In this document: piece after piece, positions 43,363-51,740 of the stretch
How positions within the stretch are numbered: the first letter of the stretch is position 1
Layout of the letters: each line of letters starts with the position of its first letter
DNA from: Candidatus Saccharimonadota bacterium
Lineage (GTDB): Bacteria > Patescibacteriota > Saccharimonadia > Saccharimonadales > Saccharimonadaceae
DNA length: 64,000 nucleotides
Direction: 5' to 3'
Assembly: GCA_905372305.1 (NCBI GenBank)
Contig: CAJPOP010000001.1
Span: 434,001 to 498,000, forward strand
Program-made: the position numbers and the translations under genes
The notes under the pieces: generated by a model
The model's database searches: none
Told to the model about the DNA's origin: nothing
What the model saw: the letters and a program-made list of their open reading frames with translations, nothing else

Positions 43363-43400
43363 TCCGCCTCTTGAACGGGGCGGATTTTTTATGCTATAAT
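43363..43400 (+). promoter_or_regulatory. rpsJ terminator overlapping the next gene's promoter
   Basis: TCCGCC (43363-43368) and GGCGGA (43379-43384) with six T form the terminator of rpsJ. TTGAAC (43371-43376), 18 bp, TATAAT (43395-43400) form the promoter of the following membrane protein, so the -35 lies in the terminator loop. Confidence 0.75.
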
Positions 43401-43412
43401 CCTACCAAGTTT

Positions 43413-43748
43413 ATGGCAAAACAAAAAAGACCGCACACCTACGCACGCAACCGTTCAAAATCCAGCGAGCTGTTTAACCGCAAGGGTCGCGAGAAAATTT
43501 ACGAGAATGATAGCGCATTTTTTACTAAATTGGTGGCTTTTGTGATCCTTAGCGCCTTATGGATTAGGTTGAAAAATCCGATTGAAATGGGGGTCTTTTC
43601 CGTGCAGGCTGTGCCAGCCGGCTTGCTGATCGCACTGCTCTTAGTCTTAAAAATCGAAAAATACCAATTTAACCGAAAAATCTGGTACGTCACCCTCATT
43701 TTAATGGCAATTTTAACGTCGTTTACGCCAGTCGGCGTGATGATTTGA
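43413..43748 (+). CDS. Small two- or three-helix membrane protein
   Basis: 111 residues with a basic head (KQKRPHTYARNRSKSS) and three hydrophobic segments (about 37-50, 60-80 and 90-108). No family recognised. Start at 43413 because the TATAAT box ends 12 nt before it and the longer frame begins inside the rpsJ terminator. The basic head would stay in the cytoplasm. Confidence 0.65.
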   Translation: MAKQKRPHTYARNRSKSSELFNRKGREKIYENDSAFFTKLVAFVILSALWIRLKNPIEMGVFSVQAVPAGLLIALLLVLKIEKYQFNRKIWYVTLILMAILTSFTPVGVMI

Positions 43749-43846
43749 TTGATACTTGCAGTTGAGATGGTTAAAAGAAACCTTGGAAAAAGTGGATGCC
43801 ATAACGTATATTTGACATTTTAACCATTTTTAGCTACAATCAAAAC

Positions 43847-44714
43847 ATGAAAAATATTGAATCTACCCCCCCCATCTTTATCAAATCCATTAGCAGGTGT
43901 TAGTGTTTACCCGGAACTCATCGCAATTGAACCGTGGTCTACGCCAGATCCAGAAGTTAGAGCCTATTTTGAAGGATCTCGTCCGGACGTCTGGCCTGTA
44001 CTTCCGCCAAGAGATCAGCTCAATCCGCATGCGCGGGAGGCGCTGGCTGTTTTTGATAAAGCGGACGAATTGCGGGCAGATCCTGGGTATGAAGAGGCGC
44101 TAAAATTGGCAGATTTACGGGTAAAAGCAGCTATTGAAACTCGTAGACAGCAAGCAGCAGAAGAACGAGTAAATAAGGAGATTAGGCAAGGAAAGATATT
44201 TCCAGAAGACAGAGAGAGTAAAATAGACTACTACGCAAAGCGATTTGGGTGGGTGAGCTATGAGATTGAAGATCAAGCTCTTTTAGGCGGATTGCCTGAG
44301 GATAGCCCTCTATATGAGCCTCTTCAGCCGGGAAGCTCGGCTTTAGTCAGGCTAACTATATTGGAGAGTCTTGGATTTAATGAAGAAAACGTCAAAGGCT
44401 CTATTGCGTTTGAAGGTATGGATAACTACAACATGAAAAGTCATGGGGAAGTCTTGGGGAGCGAGCGATTCTTCAGTGAGACAGACGATGAGCGCGAGAT
44501 GTGGCTGGTACAGCTTCTTTATAATGCCAAGTATGTGATTGCGACAAGGCGATCTGATAGAGAGAAACGCGACGAAGCTGCCGATAACATGGTAGTACTT
44601 GGGGGTGGGAATCGTATGAGCCTAAGGAACACTATTATTGATTGGGAGCGTCTTGATCGTGAGCGTGAGTATTTTTTTGAAACAGGCCGTCGTAAAAAAC
44701 CGTATGAGAGCTGA
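43847..44714 (+). CDS. Hypothetical protein with C8 tract and frame shift after the start
   Basis: A leaderless-type ATG at 43847 (TACAAT ends 6 nt before) opens MKNIESTPP, then meets eight consecutive C (43866-43873), after which its frame stops quickly. The long frame (PSLSNPLAGVSVYPELIAI.. to KKPYES, stop 44714) lies one base away and could begin only at a TTG at 43857. With seven C the two join into a normal protein of about 288 residues. The product is soluble, acidic and helical, with DRESKIDYYAKRFG and EREYFFETGRR stretches; no family recognised. Best read as a slip-strand phase-variable gene in the off state, or a homopolymer read error. Confidence 0.6.
43866..43873 (+). repeat. Homopolymer C8
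   Basis: Eight C in a row seven codons after the ATG of the 43847 gene; the longest G/C homopolymer I saw in the window and located exactly where the reading frame is lost. Confidence 0.85.
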
Positions 44715-44746
44715 TCTTCTTAGGGACTATCTTTCTTAAATTTATA

Positions 44747-44776
44747 TTGACAATTTGGCAGGGAGTGTGCTAGAAT
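44747..44776 (+). promoter_or_regulatory. Promoter of the ribosomal protein operon
   Basis: TTGACA (44747-44752), 18 bp, TAGAAT (44771-44776). The predicted start near 44783 leaves a leader of about 140 nt before rplC, much longer than for other genes here. Confidence 0.75.
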
Positions 44777-44782
44777 TACAGG

Positions 44783-44925
44783 GTAATTTCTATTACGCGT
44801 AATATCAACTGTTCTCCTTGATGAATGAGCAGGTCTGGCTATAGTTGAAGTGTTTATCGTGAACGCCTCACTCAGAACCCAGAAACCGCACGTCATCAGG
44901 AGTATTTAAGTGGGAGTGAGGAAAA
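44783..44925 (+). promoter_or_regulatory. Ribosomal-operon leader; hairpin covers the rplC ribosome site
   Basis: CCTCACTC (44866-44873) is complementary to GAGTGAGG (44914-44921), and the latter includes the purine-rich ribosome site 4 nt before the GTG start. A second element, the palindrome ATTACGCGTAAT, lies near the leader's 5' end. This is the layout expected of a ribosomal-protein autoregulatory leader, by analogy with L4 control of S10 operons, but the sequence differs from the known one. Confidence 0.6.
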
Positions 44926-45540
44926 GTGAAAACACTTCTCGGTACCAAACTTGGTATGACCCAGCTCTTGGCTGAAGACGGCAAAGCCATTCCGGTGACG
45001 CTGATCCAAGCCGGCCCTGTCACCGTGACTCAGGTGAAGACTGTCGAAACCGACGGTTACAATGCGGTACAGGTCGCTTATGGAGAGGGTAAGAACCTGA
45101 GCAAGGCCGTGGCTGGACACGTCAAGCCAGCCCAAGTGACCCCGAAGCACATTCGGGAATTCCGCGTCGACGAGATCCCTGAGGGTATCAAAGTTGGCGA
45201 TGAAATCAACGTTTCCGCGTTCGAAGTCGGCGATTCTGTCGATGCGACCGGAACCAGCAAAGGTAAAGGTTTCGCTGGAACCATTAAACGCCACAATTTT
45301 AAGCGTCACCGCAAGACGCACGGTGGCAAAGGTAATACTCGTAAGCCAGGTTCAATTGGCTCGATGTATCCACAAAAAGTGTTCAAGGGTAAGACGATGG
45401 CTGGCCACATGGGTCACGAGCGTGTTACGGTCAAGAATCTGGAAGTGGCATATGTTGATCCAGAGACCAATCTGATCGGGGTGAAGGGCGCTGTCCCTGG
45501 GCCACGAAAAGGGCTGATTATTTTAGGAGGTAACAAGTAA
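44926..45540 (+). CDS. rplC: Ribosomal protein L3 (uL3)
   Basis: 204 residues, GTG start. KTLLGTKLGMTQL at the start and HGGKGNTRKPGSIGSMYPQKVFKG (in parts: GSIGSMYPQKVFKG) near residue 145, the peptidyl-transferase-facing loop, are diagnostic. First gene of the operon; its TAA overlaps the rplD ATG by one base. Confidence 0.97.
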   Translation: MKTLLGTKLGMTQLLAEDGKAIPVTLIQAGPVTVTQVKTVETDGYNAVQVAYGEGKNLSKAVAGHVKPAQVTPKHIREFRVDEIPEGIKVGDEINVSAFEVGDSVDATGTSKGKGFAGTIKRHNFKRHRKTHGGKGNTRKPGSIGSMYPQKVFKGKTMAGHMGHERVTVKNLEVAYVDPETNLIGVKGAVPGPRKGLIILGGNK

Positions 45541-46139
45541 TGGCTGAATCAACCAAACTTCCTAAAGACATTTTTGCTGTTGAAGTGCCAAACCACGAAC
45601 TGTTGAAATTGGCATACGACAGCTATCTGGCAAATGCCCGCCTGGCAAGCGCCACAACCAAGCAACGTGGTGAAGTTTCCGGCGGTGGTAAAAAACCATG
45701 GAAGCAAAAGGGAACTGGTCGAGCACGTTTCGGCTCAAGCCGTAACCCAATCTGGCGCGGTGGTGGTGTGGTCTTTGGCCCACGCGGCAACGAAAACTAC
45801 ACCAAAAAATTGTCTAAAACCGCCAAGAAAGTGGCAATTCGCCAAGCCTTGACGGTAGCCAATGAAGCAAAGAAGATCGTCGTCAAAGACATCAAGACGA
45901 CAGGCAAGACCAAAGAGGTCGCAACCTTCTTGGCTGACAACAAGTTTGAGCGCCGCGTACTGATCGTCGTAGACGAAAAGACGCCAGAATTGATGCGCGC
46001 AACAAACAACATCCAGAACGTACTGGTGATTCGTGCGAGCTACCTCAGCGTCTACCACATTCTGAATGCGGATACTATTGTCATGACCCCGAAAGCTCTG
46101 CCAGTAATCACTGAATGGCTGGGTAAGGAGGAAGCGTAA
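45540..46139 (+). CDS. rplD: Ribosomal protein L4 (uL4)
   Basis: 199 residues. The extended loop with KQRGEVSGGGKKPWKQKGTG and ARFGSSRNPIWRGGGVVFGP (about 45-80) lines the exit tunnel. Possible repressor of its own operon through the rplC leader, as in other bacteria. Confidence 0.97.
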   Translation: MAESTKLPKDIFAVEVPNHELLKLAYDSYLANARLASATTKQRGEVSGGGKKPWKQKGTGRARFGSSRNPIWRGGGVVFGPRGNENYTKKLSKTAKKVAIRQALTVANEAKKIVVKDIKTTGKTKEVATFLADNKFERRVLIVVDEKTPELMRATNNIQNVLVIRASYLSVYHILNADTIVMTPKALPVITEWLGKEEA

Positions 46140-46140
46140 T

Positions 46141-46461
46141 ATGAAACAGATGACAATTATCCCACGCATTAGCGAGAAGGCATACGCACAGAGCGCCAAC
46201 GGCGTGTACGTGTTCCGCGTTCCGCTCAACCTGAATAAAAACGAGATCAAAGCAGCAGTTGAAGCGCAATTTGACGTTACTGTCCTGAAGGTGAAAACCT
46301 TGGTCCAAGACGGCAAGGCTGTGCGTTTCTCACGAGGCAAAAACCGCTATCCTGGCACAACCACACGCAAGGATTGGAAGAAGGCTTACGTGACGCTGAA
46401 AGATGGCGATAAGCTCGATGTGTTTGACGCAGTAGAGCAGCAGATGGAGGAGACCAAGTAA
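46141..46461 (+). CDS. rplW: Ribosomal protein L23 (uL23)
   Basis: 106 residues; PRISEKAYAQSANGVYVFRV and NKNEIKAAVEAQFDV are typical of uL23, the binding site of SRP and trigger factor at the tunnel exit. Spaced 1 bp after rplD and overlapping rplB by one base. Confidence 0.95.
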   Translation: MKQMTIIPRISEKAYAQSANGVYVFRVPLNLNKNEIKAAVEAQFDVTVLKVKTLVQDGKAVRFSRGKNRYPGTTTRKDWKKAYVTLKDGDKLDVFDAVEQQMEETK

Positions 46462-47300
46462 TGCCAGTGAAAGCTTACAATCCAACCACTCCTGCTCGTC
46501 GCGGCATGACGAGCCAGGACTTGTCGGATATCACGACAAGAAAACCGCTCAAAAGTCTGACCAAAGCCAAAAAGCAAAATGCTGGCCGCAACAACCAAGG
46601 CCGCATCACCGTGCGTCATCGCGGCGGCGGCGTTCGCCGTCACTACCGTTTGGTGAACCACAATTTGCCGGCTGGCCTGACACTGACGGTTGAAGAAATT
46701 GAGTACGATCCAAACCGCTCAGCACGCATCGCTCGGGTGAAAGATCAGTACAATTTGTACCACTACGTATTGGCCGACACCTCGATGGTTAAGGGCAAGA
46801 CGATTCAGACTGGCGAAGAGGCGCCAATTGAGGCTTCAAACCGCCTGCCGCTGTCTGCTATCCCTGTTGGTACGATGATTTATGCTATTGAACTGACTGC
46901 CGGCAAAGGTGCGCAAATGGTGCGTGCCGCTGGTGCCAAAGCTCAGTTGATGGCCAAAGAAGGCAATTACGCAACTATCAAATTGCCATCTGGTGAAGTT
47001 CGCAAAGTTCGCCTGGAAGCAACCGCTGCCATCGGTACAGTCGGTAACGTCCAGCACCAGAACGTCAAGATCGGTTCAGCCGGCCGCCGCCGCCGCAAGG
47101 GTATTCGCCCAACGGTTCGCGGTGTGGTCATGAACGCCGCAGATCACCCACACGGTGGTGGTGACGGTGGTCGCCACGGTACCGGTAAAGCACCACGCAC
47201 GCCATGGGGTCAATTGACGCTGGGTTATCGAACTCGCCGCCGCAAAGGCTCAAATAAATTAATCGTACGCACGCGTCACGACGCGAAGAGGAAGAGGTAA
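46461..47300 (+). CDS. rplB: Ribosomal protein L2 (uL2)
   Basis: 279 residues. KNNQGRITVRHRGGGVRRHYR-type opening, and the C-terminal peptidyl-transferase-proximal region GVVMNAADHPHGGGDGG (about 220-236) with the conserved histidine. Normal length. Confidence 0.98.
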   Translation: MPVKAYNPTTPARRGMTSQDLSDITTRKPLKSLTKAKKQNAGRNNQGRITVRHRGGGVRRHYRLVNHNLPAGLTLTVEEIEYDPNRSARIARVKDQYNLYHYVLADTSMVKGKTIQTGEEAPIEASNRLPLSAIPVGTMIYAIELTAGKGAQMVRAAGAKAQLMAKEGNYATIKLPSGEVRKVRLEATAAIGTVGNVQHQNVKIGSAGRRRRKGIRPTVRGVVMNAADHPHGGGDGGRHGTGKAPRTPWGQLTLGYRTRRRKGSNKLIVRTRHDAKRKR

Positions 47301-47306
47301 ATCACG

Positions 47307-47573
47307 ATGAGTCGTTCATTAAAGAAAGGTCCATTCGTCGATGTGAAGCTTGCGAAAAAAGTCGCTGCTCTCAGCCTTGACGATCGAACCGTTATTAAAA
47401 CGTGGGCGCGCGCTTCGACTATCACCCCAGAAATGGTCGGTCGAACGATTGCTGTCTACAACGGTAAGATGCACGTGCCTGTGCTGATTACCGAAAACAT
47501 GGTTGGCCACAAACTCGGTGAGTTTAGTCCAACTCGTAAGTTCCGTAAGCACGGCGGAAAGGATAAGAAGTAA
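47307..47573 (+). CDS. rpsS: Ribosomal protein S19 (uS19)
   Basis: 88 residues; SRSLKKGPFVDVKLAKKV and MVGHKLGEFSPTRKFRKHGG are the standard motifs. Head of the small subunit. Confidence 0.97.
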   Translation: MSRSLKKGPFVDVKLAKKVAALSLDDRTVIKTWARASTITPEMVGRTIAVYNGKMHVPVLITENMVGHKLGEFSPTRKFRKHGGKDKK

Positions 47574-47575
47574 TC

Positions 47576-48040
47576 ATGGCTGATACAACTTATACTGTTC
47601 GCGCTTACGCCAAAGGTGTTGACCAAACACCACGCAAGGTCAGCCTGGTGGCTGCACTGGTACGCGGCCGCACCGTTGCTGACGCATTGGTCATCTTGGA
47701 GCACGTGCCAAAACGCGCTGCCCTGCCAGTCAAAAAGGCCATCGATAGTGCCAAGGCAAATGCCATCAACAACCACGGTCTGGACGCTAAAAGTTTGGTA
47801 ATTACCACGTTGAGCGTTACCACTGGTACGCGTCTACGCCGCTTTAAGCCAGCGTCACGCGGCCGTGCGTTGCCATTCCAGAAAAAGACGTCAAACATTT
47901 TGGTTGAAGTAACTGGCACCGAGAAGCCAAAGAAAGCACCTGCGAAAAAACCAGAGACCAAGGCTAAAGCAGAGACCAAACCTGCCAAGCCTGCAGCGAA
48001 AAAAGCCGCCGAAACCACGGCAAAAAAGGAGGAGAAGTAA
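47576..48040 (+). CDS. rplV: Ribosomal protein L22 (uL22) with long basic tail
   Basis: 154 residues against about 110 in most bacteria. The core (VDQTPRKVSLVAALVRGRTV, GLDAKSLVIT, RRFKPASRGRALPFQKKTS) is normal; the extra C-terminal part from about residue 118 is nearly all K, A, P, E and T (KKAPAKKPETKAKAE) and must project from the ribosome surface. Adjacent genes are packed within 3 bp. Confidence 0.96.
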   Translation: MADTTYTVRAYAKGVDQTPRKVSLVAALVRGRTVADALVILEHVPKRAALPVKKAIDSAKANAINNHGLDAKSLVITTLSVTTGTRLRRFKPASRGRALPFQKKTSNILVEVTGTEKPKKAPAKKPETKAKAETKPAKPAAKKAAETTAKKEEK

Positions 48041-48676
48041 ATGGGTCAAAAAGTGAATCCAATCAACTTCCGCCTACAAGTTCACAAGAACTGGAGCTCT
48101 CGTTGGTTTACGGCCAATAAGAAAGAGTTTGCGGAGGCAATTCGCCAGGATCACGAAATCCGCGAATTGATTGAGAAGAAATTTGCCTCACGCCCAACCA
48201 TCAATCGCATTGAGATTGAGCGGAGTGCTAACCTGATCACGGTAACCATTCACACGGCAAAAGCTGGTGTGGTGATCGGCCGTGGCGGTGCAGGCGTGAA
48301 TGAATTGAAAAAGCAAGTTGAGAAGATCGTCGGTCAGGCGGTTCGCATCAACATCGAAGAAGTGCGCCGACCGGAACTAGCAGCCAAATTGGTGGCAGAA
48401 AACATCGCCCGCCAGTTGGAACGCCGCATCAACTTCCGCCGCGCAACCAAAATGACCGCACAAAACACCATGAGTGCTGGCGCCAAAGGTATCCGCATCG
48501 AGGTGGCTGGTCGTTTGAACGGTGCTGAAATGGCACGCCGCGAAAAGGTGATCGAAGGCTCAGTGCCACTGCACACCCTTCGTGCTGATATTGACTTCCA
48601 CTGTGCTCGCGCCCAGACACCAGCTGGTATCATCGGCGTGAAAGTGTGGATTTATAAGGGAGAAAGGAGTCGCTAA
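48041..48676 (+). CDS. rpsC: Ribosomal protein S3 (uS3)
   Basis: 211 residues, with the KH domain VVIGRGGAGVNELKK and the C-terminal RLNGAEMARRE / PLHTLRADIDF motifs. Starts directly after the rplV stop. Confidence 0.98.
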   Translation: MGQKVNPINFRLQVHKNWSSRWFTANKKEFAEAIRQDHEIRELIEKKFASRPTINRIEIERSANLITVTIHTAKAGVVIGRGGAGVNELKKQVEKIVGQAVRINIEEVRRPELAAKLVAENIARQLERRINFRRATKMTAQNTMSAGAKGIRIEVAGRLNGAEMARREKVIEGSVPLHTLRADIDFHCARAQTPAGIIGVKVWIYKGERSR

Positions 48677-49090
48677 ATGCTGTTACCAAAGAAAACCAAG
48701 CACCGCAAAGTGCGCATCGGTAAAAACCGTGGTCAAGCAACCCGTGGTAATTACATCGCGTTCGGCGACTTTGCGCTGCAATCACAATCAAACGAGCGCA
48801 TCAACTCCCGCCAAATCGAGTCTGCTCGTCAGGCAATGACCCGCTACATCAAGCGTGGTGGTAAGATTTGGATCCGGATTTTCCCACACACCCCAGTTAC
48901 TCGCAAGCCACTTGGTCTGAAGATGGGTGGTGGTAAGGGTAATCCAGAGTTCTTTGTTGCTAAGGTAAAGGCCGGCACGGTGATGTTTGAAATGCAGGGC
49001 GTTTCCGAGGAAGTAGCCCGCGAAGCAATGCGCCTGGCGAGCCACAAATTACCAGTCAAATGTAAGTTCATCAAGCGGGAGGACGCATAA
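48677..49090 (+). CDS. rplP: Ribosomal protein L16 (uL16)
   Basis: 137 residues; MLLPKKTKHRKVRIGKNRG opening and VTRKPLGLKMGGGKGNPEF central motif. Starts right after the rpsC stop and overlaps rpmC by one base. Confidence 0.97.
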   Translation: MLLPKKTKHRKVRIGKNRGQATRGNYIAFGDFALQSQSNERINSRQIESARQAMTRYIKRGGKIWIRIFPHTPVTRKPLGLKMGGGKGNPEFFVAKVKAGTVMFEMQGVSEEVAREAMRLASHKLPVKCKFIKREDA

Positions 49091-49296
49091 TGGCTGAAGC
49101 AAAGAAAACTGCAAAAGCAGCAGTTGTGAAGACCGTTGACGACTTGAAGAAGGAGCTCGCCGAAAAGCGAAATGACCTGCTTCAAGCAAAACGTTCTCAC
49201 GCTGCTGGCGAATTAGTTAATCCAAAAGCGCTGCGTTCACTCCGCAAGGACATCGCGCGCCTGCTGACACAAATTAACGAAAAGGAGAGCAAGTAA
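49090..49296 (+). CDS. rpmC: Ribosomal protein L29 (uL29)
   Basis: 68 residues, two-helix hairpin with DLKKELAEKRNDLLQAK and NPKALRSLRKDIARLLT; the A/K-rich N-terminal extension is a few residues longer than usual. Confidence 0.93.
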   Translation: MAEAKKTAKAAVVKTVDDLKKELAEKRNDLLQAKRSHAAGELVNPKALRSLRKDIARLLTQINEKESK

Positions 49297-49607
49297 TGGC
49301 CCGACGAACACTGATTGGCGTCGTAACGAGTGCCAAGCGCGACAAGACCATCACCGTGACGGTCACCAGCCGCGAAACGCATCCGCTCTACGGCAAACAG
49401 TACACCGTGACTCGCAAGTACACTGCTCATGATGAGACCAATGAGGCAGGCGAAGGCGACAAGGTTCAAATCGAAGAGACCCGCCCAATTTCCAAGACCA
49501 AGAGCTTTACACTGGTCAAGGTGATTGAAAAGTCTCGCGGTTCTATCAAACTAAAGGCTGAAGTTTCTGGCGAAACTGAGGAAGAGACCAAGGAGGATGA
49601 CAAATGA
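49296..49607 (+). CDS. rpsQ: Ribosomal protein S17 (uS17)
   Basis: 103 residues; RRTLIGVVTSAKRDKTITV and KVQIEETRPISKTKSFTLV are typical. An acidic C-terminal tail (ETEEETKEDDK) extends past the normal end. Overlaps rplN by 4 bp. Confidence 0.95.
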   Translation: MARRTLIGVVTSAKRDKTITVTVTSRETHPLYGKQYTVTRKYTAHDETNEAGEGDKVQIEETRPISKTKSFTLVKVIEKSRGSIKLKAEVSGETEEETKEDDK

Positions 49608-49972
49608 TCCAACAAGAATCTCGCCTCAAGGTAGCTGACAACTCGGGTGCCAAAGAAGTATTGTGTATCCGCGTTCTCGGTGGCACCCGCCGCCGCTACG
49701 CTCGCGTTGGTGACGTGATCGTCTGTTCAGTCAAAGACGCCAGCCCAACCGGCAATGTCAAAAAGAAATCTGTCGTTAAAGCTGTGGTAGTTCGTACCCG
49801 CGACCAAATCCACCGCAAGGACGGCTCAACCATCTGCTTTGATGATAACGCCGTGGTGATTATCAACGATGACAAGCAGCCAAAGGCTACCCGCGTCTTC
49901 GGTCCAGTACCACGCGAACTTCGCGACATGGGCTACATGAAGATCATCAGCTTGGCTCCGGAGGTACTCTAA
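49604..49972 (+). CDS. rplN: Ribosomal protein L14 (uL14)
   Basis: 122 residues; MIQQESRLKVADNSGAKEV and ARVFGPVPRELRDMGYMKI-type ending are diagnostic. Normal length. Confidence 0.97.
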   Translation: MIQQESRLKVADNSGAKEVLCIRVLGGTRRRYARVGDVIVCSVKDASPTGNVKKKSVVKAVVVRTRDQIHRKDGSTICFDDNAVVIINDDKQPKATRVFGPVPRELRDMGYMKIISLAPEVL

Positions 49973-50292
49973 TGGCTCGTATTCACAAAGATGACACCGT
50001 AAAAATCATTGCTGGTAAAAACAAAGGTACGACCGGTAAAGTCTTGAAAGTTAACACCAAAGATCAGACCGTTTTGGTCGAAGGTGTTGGTGTCGGACAC
50101 CGCCACGTCAAGCCAAGCCAGTACAATCCAAAAGGCGGCAAGAAAGATATCCACGTACCAATGGACATCAGCAAAGTCGCGCTGGTTGTTGACGAAAAGT
50201 CAGGCAAAACCAGCCGGGTTGGTTTAGTAAAGAACGCTGACGGCGACAAAACTCGCGTCGCTCGCCAAGCAAAAAATAAGGAGATTAAATAA
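49972..50292 (+). CDS. rplX: Ribosomal protein L24 (uL24)
   Basis: 106 residues with the KOW motif DTVKIIAGKNKGTTGKVLK and GVGVGHRHVKPSQYNPKGG. One-base overlaps with both neighbours. Confidence 0.95.
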   Translation: MARIHKDDTVKIIAGKNKGTTGKVLKVNTKDQTVLVEGVGVGHRHVKPSQYNPKGGKKDIHVPMDISKVALVVDEKSGKTSRVGLVKNADGDKTRVARQAKNKEIK

Positions 50293-50876
50293 TGGCAGAG
50301 AAGAAAACCGTCGTGCCAGCTCCTCGCTTGAAAGCCTTGTACCAGGAGAAATACCTGAAGGAACTGCAAGCCGAACTAGATCTAAAGAACGTGCACCAAG
50401 TGCCAGCTTTGGAAAAGATCATCGTGAGCGTTGGCACCGGCAAGAAGAAAGATGACAAGCGTCACTTTGAGATTGTCAAAAACACCGTTGAAAAGATCAC
50501 CGGTCAGGCACCAGTTGCCCGCCAGGCAAAGAAGTCAATCGCTGGCTTTAGTATCCGTAAAGGCATGGGCGCGCCAATTGGCGTCAGCGTCACGTTGCGT
50601 GGCGGCAGGATGTACGAGTTCATGGATCGCTTGATCAACGTGGCACTCCCACGCGTACGCGACTTCCACGGCGTCGGCCTGAAGTTCGACAAAGGCGGTA
50701 ACTACAACCTGGGTATCATCGAGCAGTCAATTTTCCCAGAGTTGACGTTCGAGGAAACGCAGATTTTACACGGGTTGCAGGTAACATTTGTTATCAAGAA
50801 CGGCAGTAAGGAAGCATCAAAAGCCTTGCTGGAGAAGTTCGGTATGCCGTTCGAGAAGAAAGGAGGCGTCAAGTAA
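50292..50876 (+). CDS. rplE: Ribosomal protein L5 (uL5)
   Basis: 194 residues; contact with 5S rRNA. VPALEKIIVSVGTGKKKDD, RQAKKSIAGFSIRKG and RVRDFHGVGLKFDKGGNYNLG (in parts) are typical. Confidence 0.97.
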   Translation: MAEKKTVVPAPRLKALYQEKYLKELQAELDLKNVHQVPALEKIIVSVGTGKKKDDKRHFEIVKNTVEKITGQAPVARQAKKSIAGFSIRKGMGAPIGVSVTLRGGRMYEFMDRLINVALPRVRDFHGVGLKFDKGGNYNLGIIEQSIFPELTFEETQILHGLQVTFVIKNGSKEASKALLEKFGMPFEKKGGVK

Positions 50877-51145
50877 TGGCTAAGAAATCAATGATCGCTC
50901 GCGATAAAAAGCGCCTGAAGCTGATCGCTAAGTTCGCAGCCAAACGCGCTAAATTGAAAGAGCTTGGCGACCTCGACGGTTTGCAGAAATTACCTCGCAA
51001 CTCGAGCCCAACTCGGCACAAGAACCGCGACAGCATTTCCGGCCGTCCACGTGGTTACATGCGCCAGTTCGGCCTGAGCCGCATCAATTTCCGCGAAAAA
51101 GCAGCCAAGGGCGAAATCCCAGGCATAACAAAGAGTAGTTGGTAA
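50876..51145 (+). CDS. rpsN: Ribosomal protein S14 (uS14), zinc-free type
   Basis: 89 residues with NRDSISGRPRGYMRQFGLSR. The CxxC pairs of the zinc-binding short form are absent and the length is that of the zinc-independent form, so supply is not tied to zinc. Confidence 0.96.
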   Translation: MAKKSMIARDKKRLKLIAKFAAKRAKLKELGDLDGLQKLPRNSSPTRHKNRDSISGRPRGYMRQFGLSRINFREKAAKGEIPGITKSSW

Positions 51146-51165
51146 GAAGGAAAGGAGATTCGACA

Positions 51166-51567
51166 ATGTCTATGCAAACTACAGACCCAATCGCCGACCT
51201 TCTGACGCGCATTCGCAATGCGAAACTGGTTGGCAAGACGGAAGTTCGTGTTCCGTCCAGCAAGATGAAAAAAGTCATCGCTGAGCAATTAGTCAAAAAC
51301 GGCTACCTTGCAGATGTTAAATTGGAAGATACCAAGCCTCGTGGTGTGCTGGTCGTTACCATCAACGAAGAAGGTACCAACAGCACCATCAACGAGATCA
51401 CCCGCGTATCAAAGCCAGGTCGTCGTGTTTACGTCGGCGCTAGCGAGATTCCAAAGGTGAAAAACGGCCGCGGTCTAGTACTCATCTCAACCTCAAAAGG
51501 TGTCATGACTGGCGCTGAAGCAGCCAAGGCTAAGCTTGGTGGCGAGTTGCTGTTGAAGGTGTACTAA
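51166..51567 (+). CDS. rpsH: Ribosomal protein S8 (uS8)
   Basis: 133 residues from the ATG at 51166 (AAAGGAGA 6 nt upstream); a longer open frame starts inside rpsN. TDPIADLLTRIRNAK and the C-terminal GRGLVLISTSKGVMTGAEA are diagnostic. Last gene of the operon: rplF, rplR, rpsE, rplO and secY do not follow. Confidence 0.97.
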   Translation: MSMQTTDPIADLLTRIRNAKLVGKTEVRVPSSKMKKVIAEQLVKNGYLADVKLEDTKPRGVLVVTINEEGTNSTINEITRVSKPGRRVYVGASEIPKVKNGRGLVLISTSKGVMTGAEAAKAKLGGELLLKVY

Positions 51568-51592
51568 TCTAAGGCATACTGTCAGTGAACGC

Positions 51593-51620
51593 AAAAGCGC
51601 TCGGGAGTCCGGGCGCTTTT
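51593..51620 (+). terminator. Terminator of the ribosomal operon
   Basis: AAAAGCGC (51593-51600) pairs with GCGCTTTT (51613-51620), with a 12-nt loop that can extend the stem (TCGGG..). Clean end after rpsH. Confidence 0.88.
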
Positions 51621-51671
51621 ATGATGTAATAAGCTCATGGATACAATGTATCTAGGATTTGCTTCTGGAAT

Positions 51672-51700
51672 TTGCATTTTAAGCAGTTTCCTGCTACAGT
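51672..51700 (+). promoter_or_regulatory. Promoter of the 51741 gene
   Basis: TTGCAT (51672-51677), 17 bp, TACAGT (51695-51700), followed by a short leader with AAAAGGAG before the ATG at 51741. Confidence 0.6.
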
Positions 51701-51740
51701 GCCGACAAGTATAAATTAAAGAAAAGGAGTTTTACGTATT

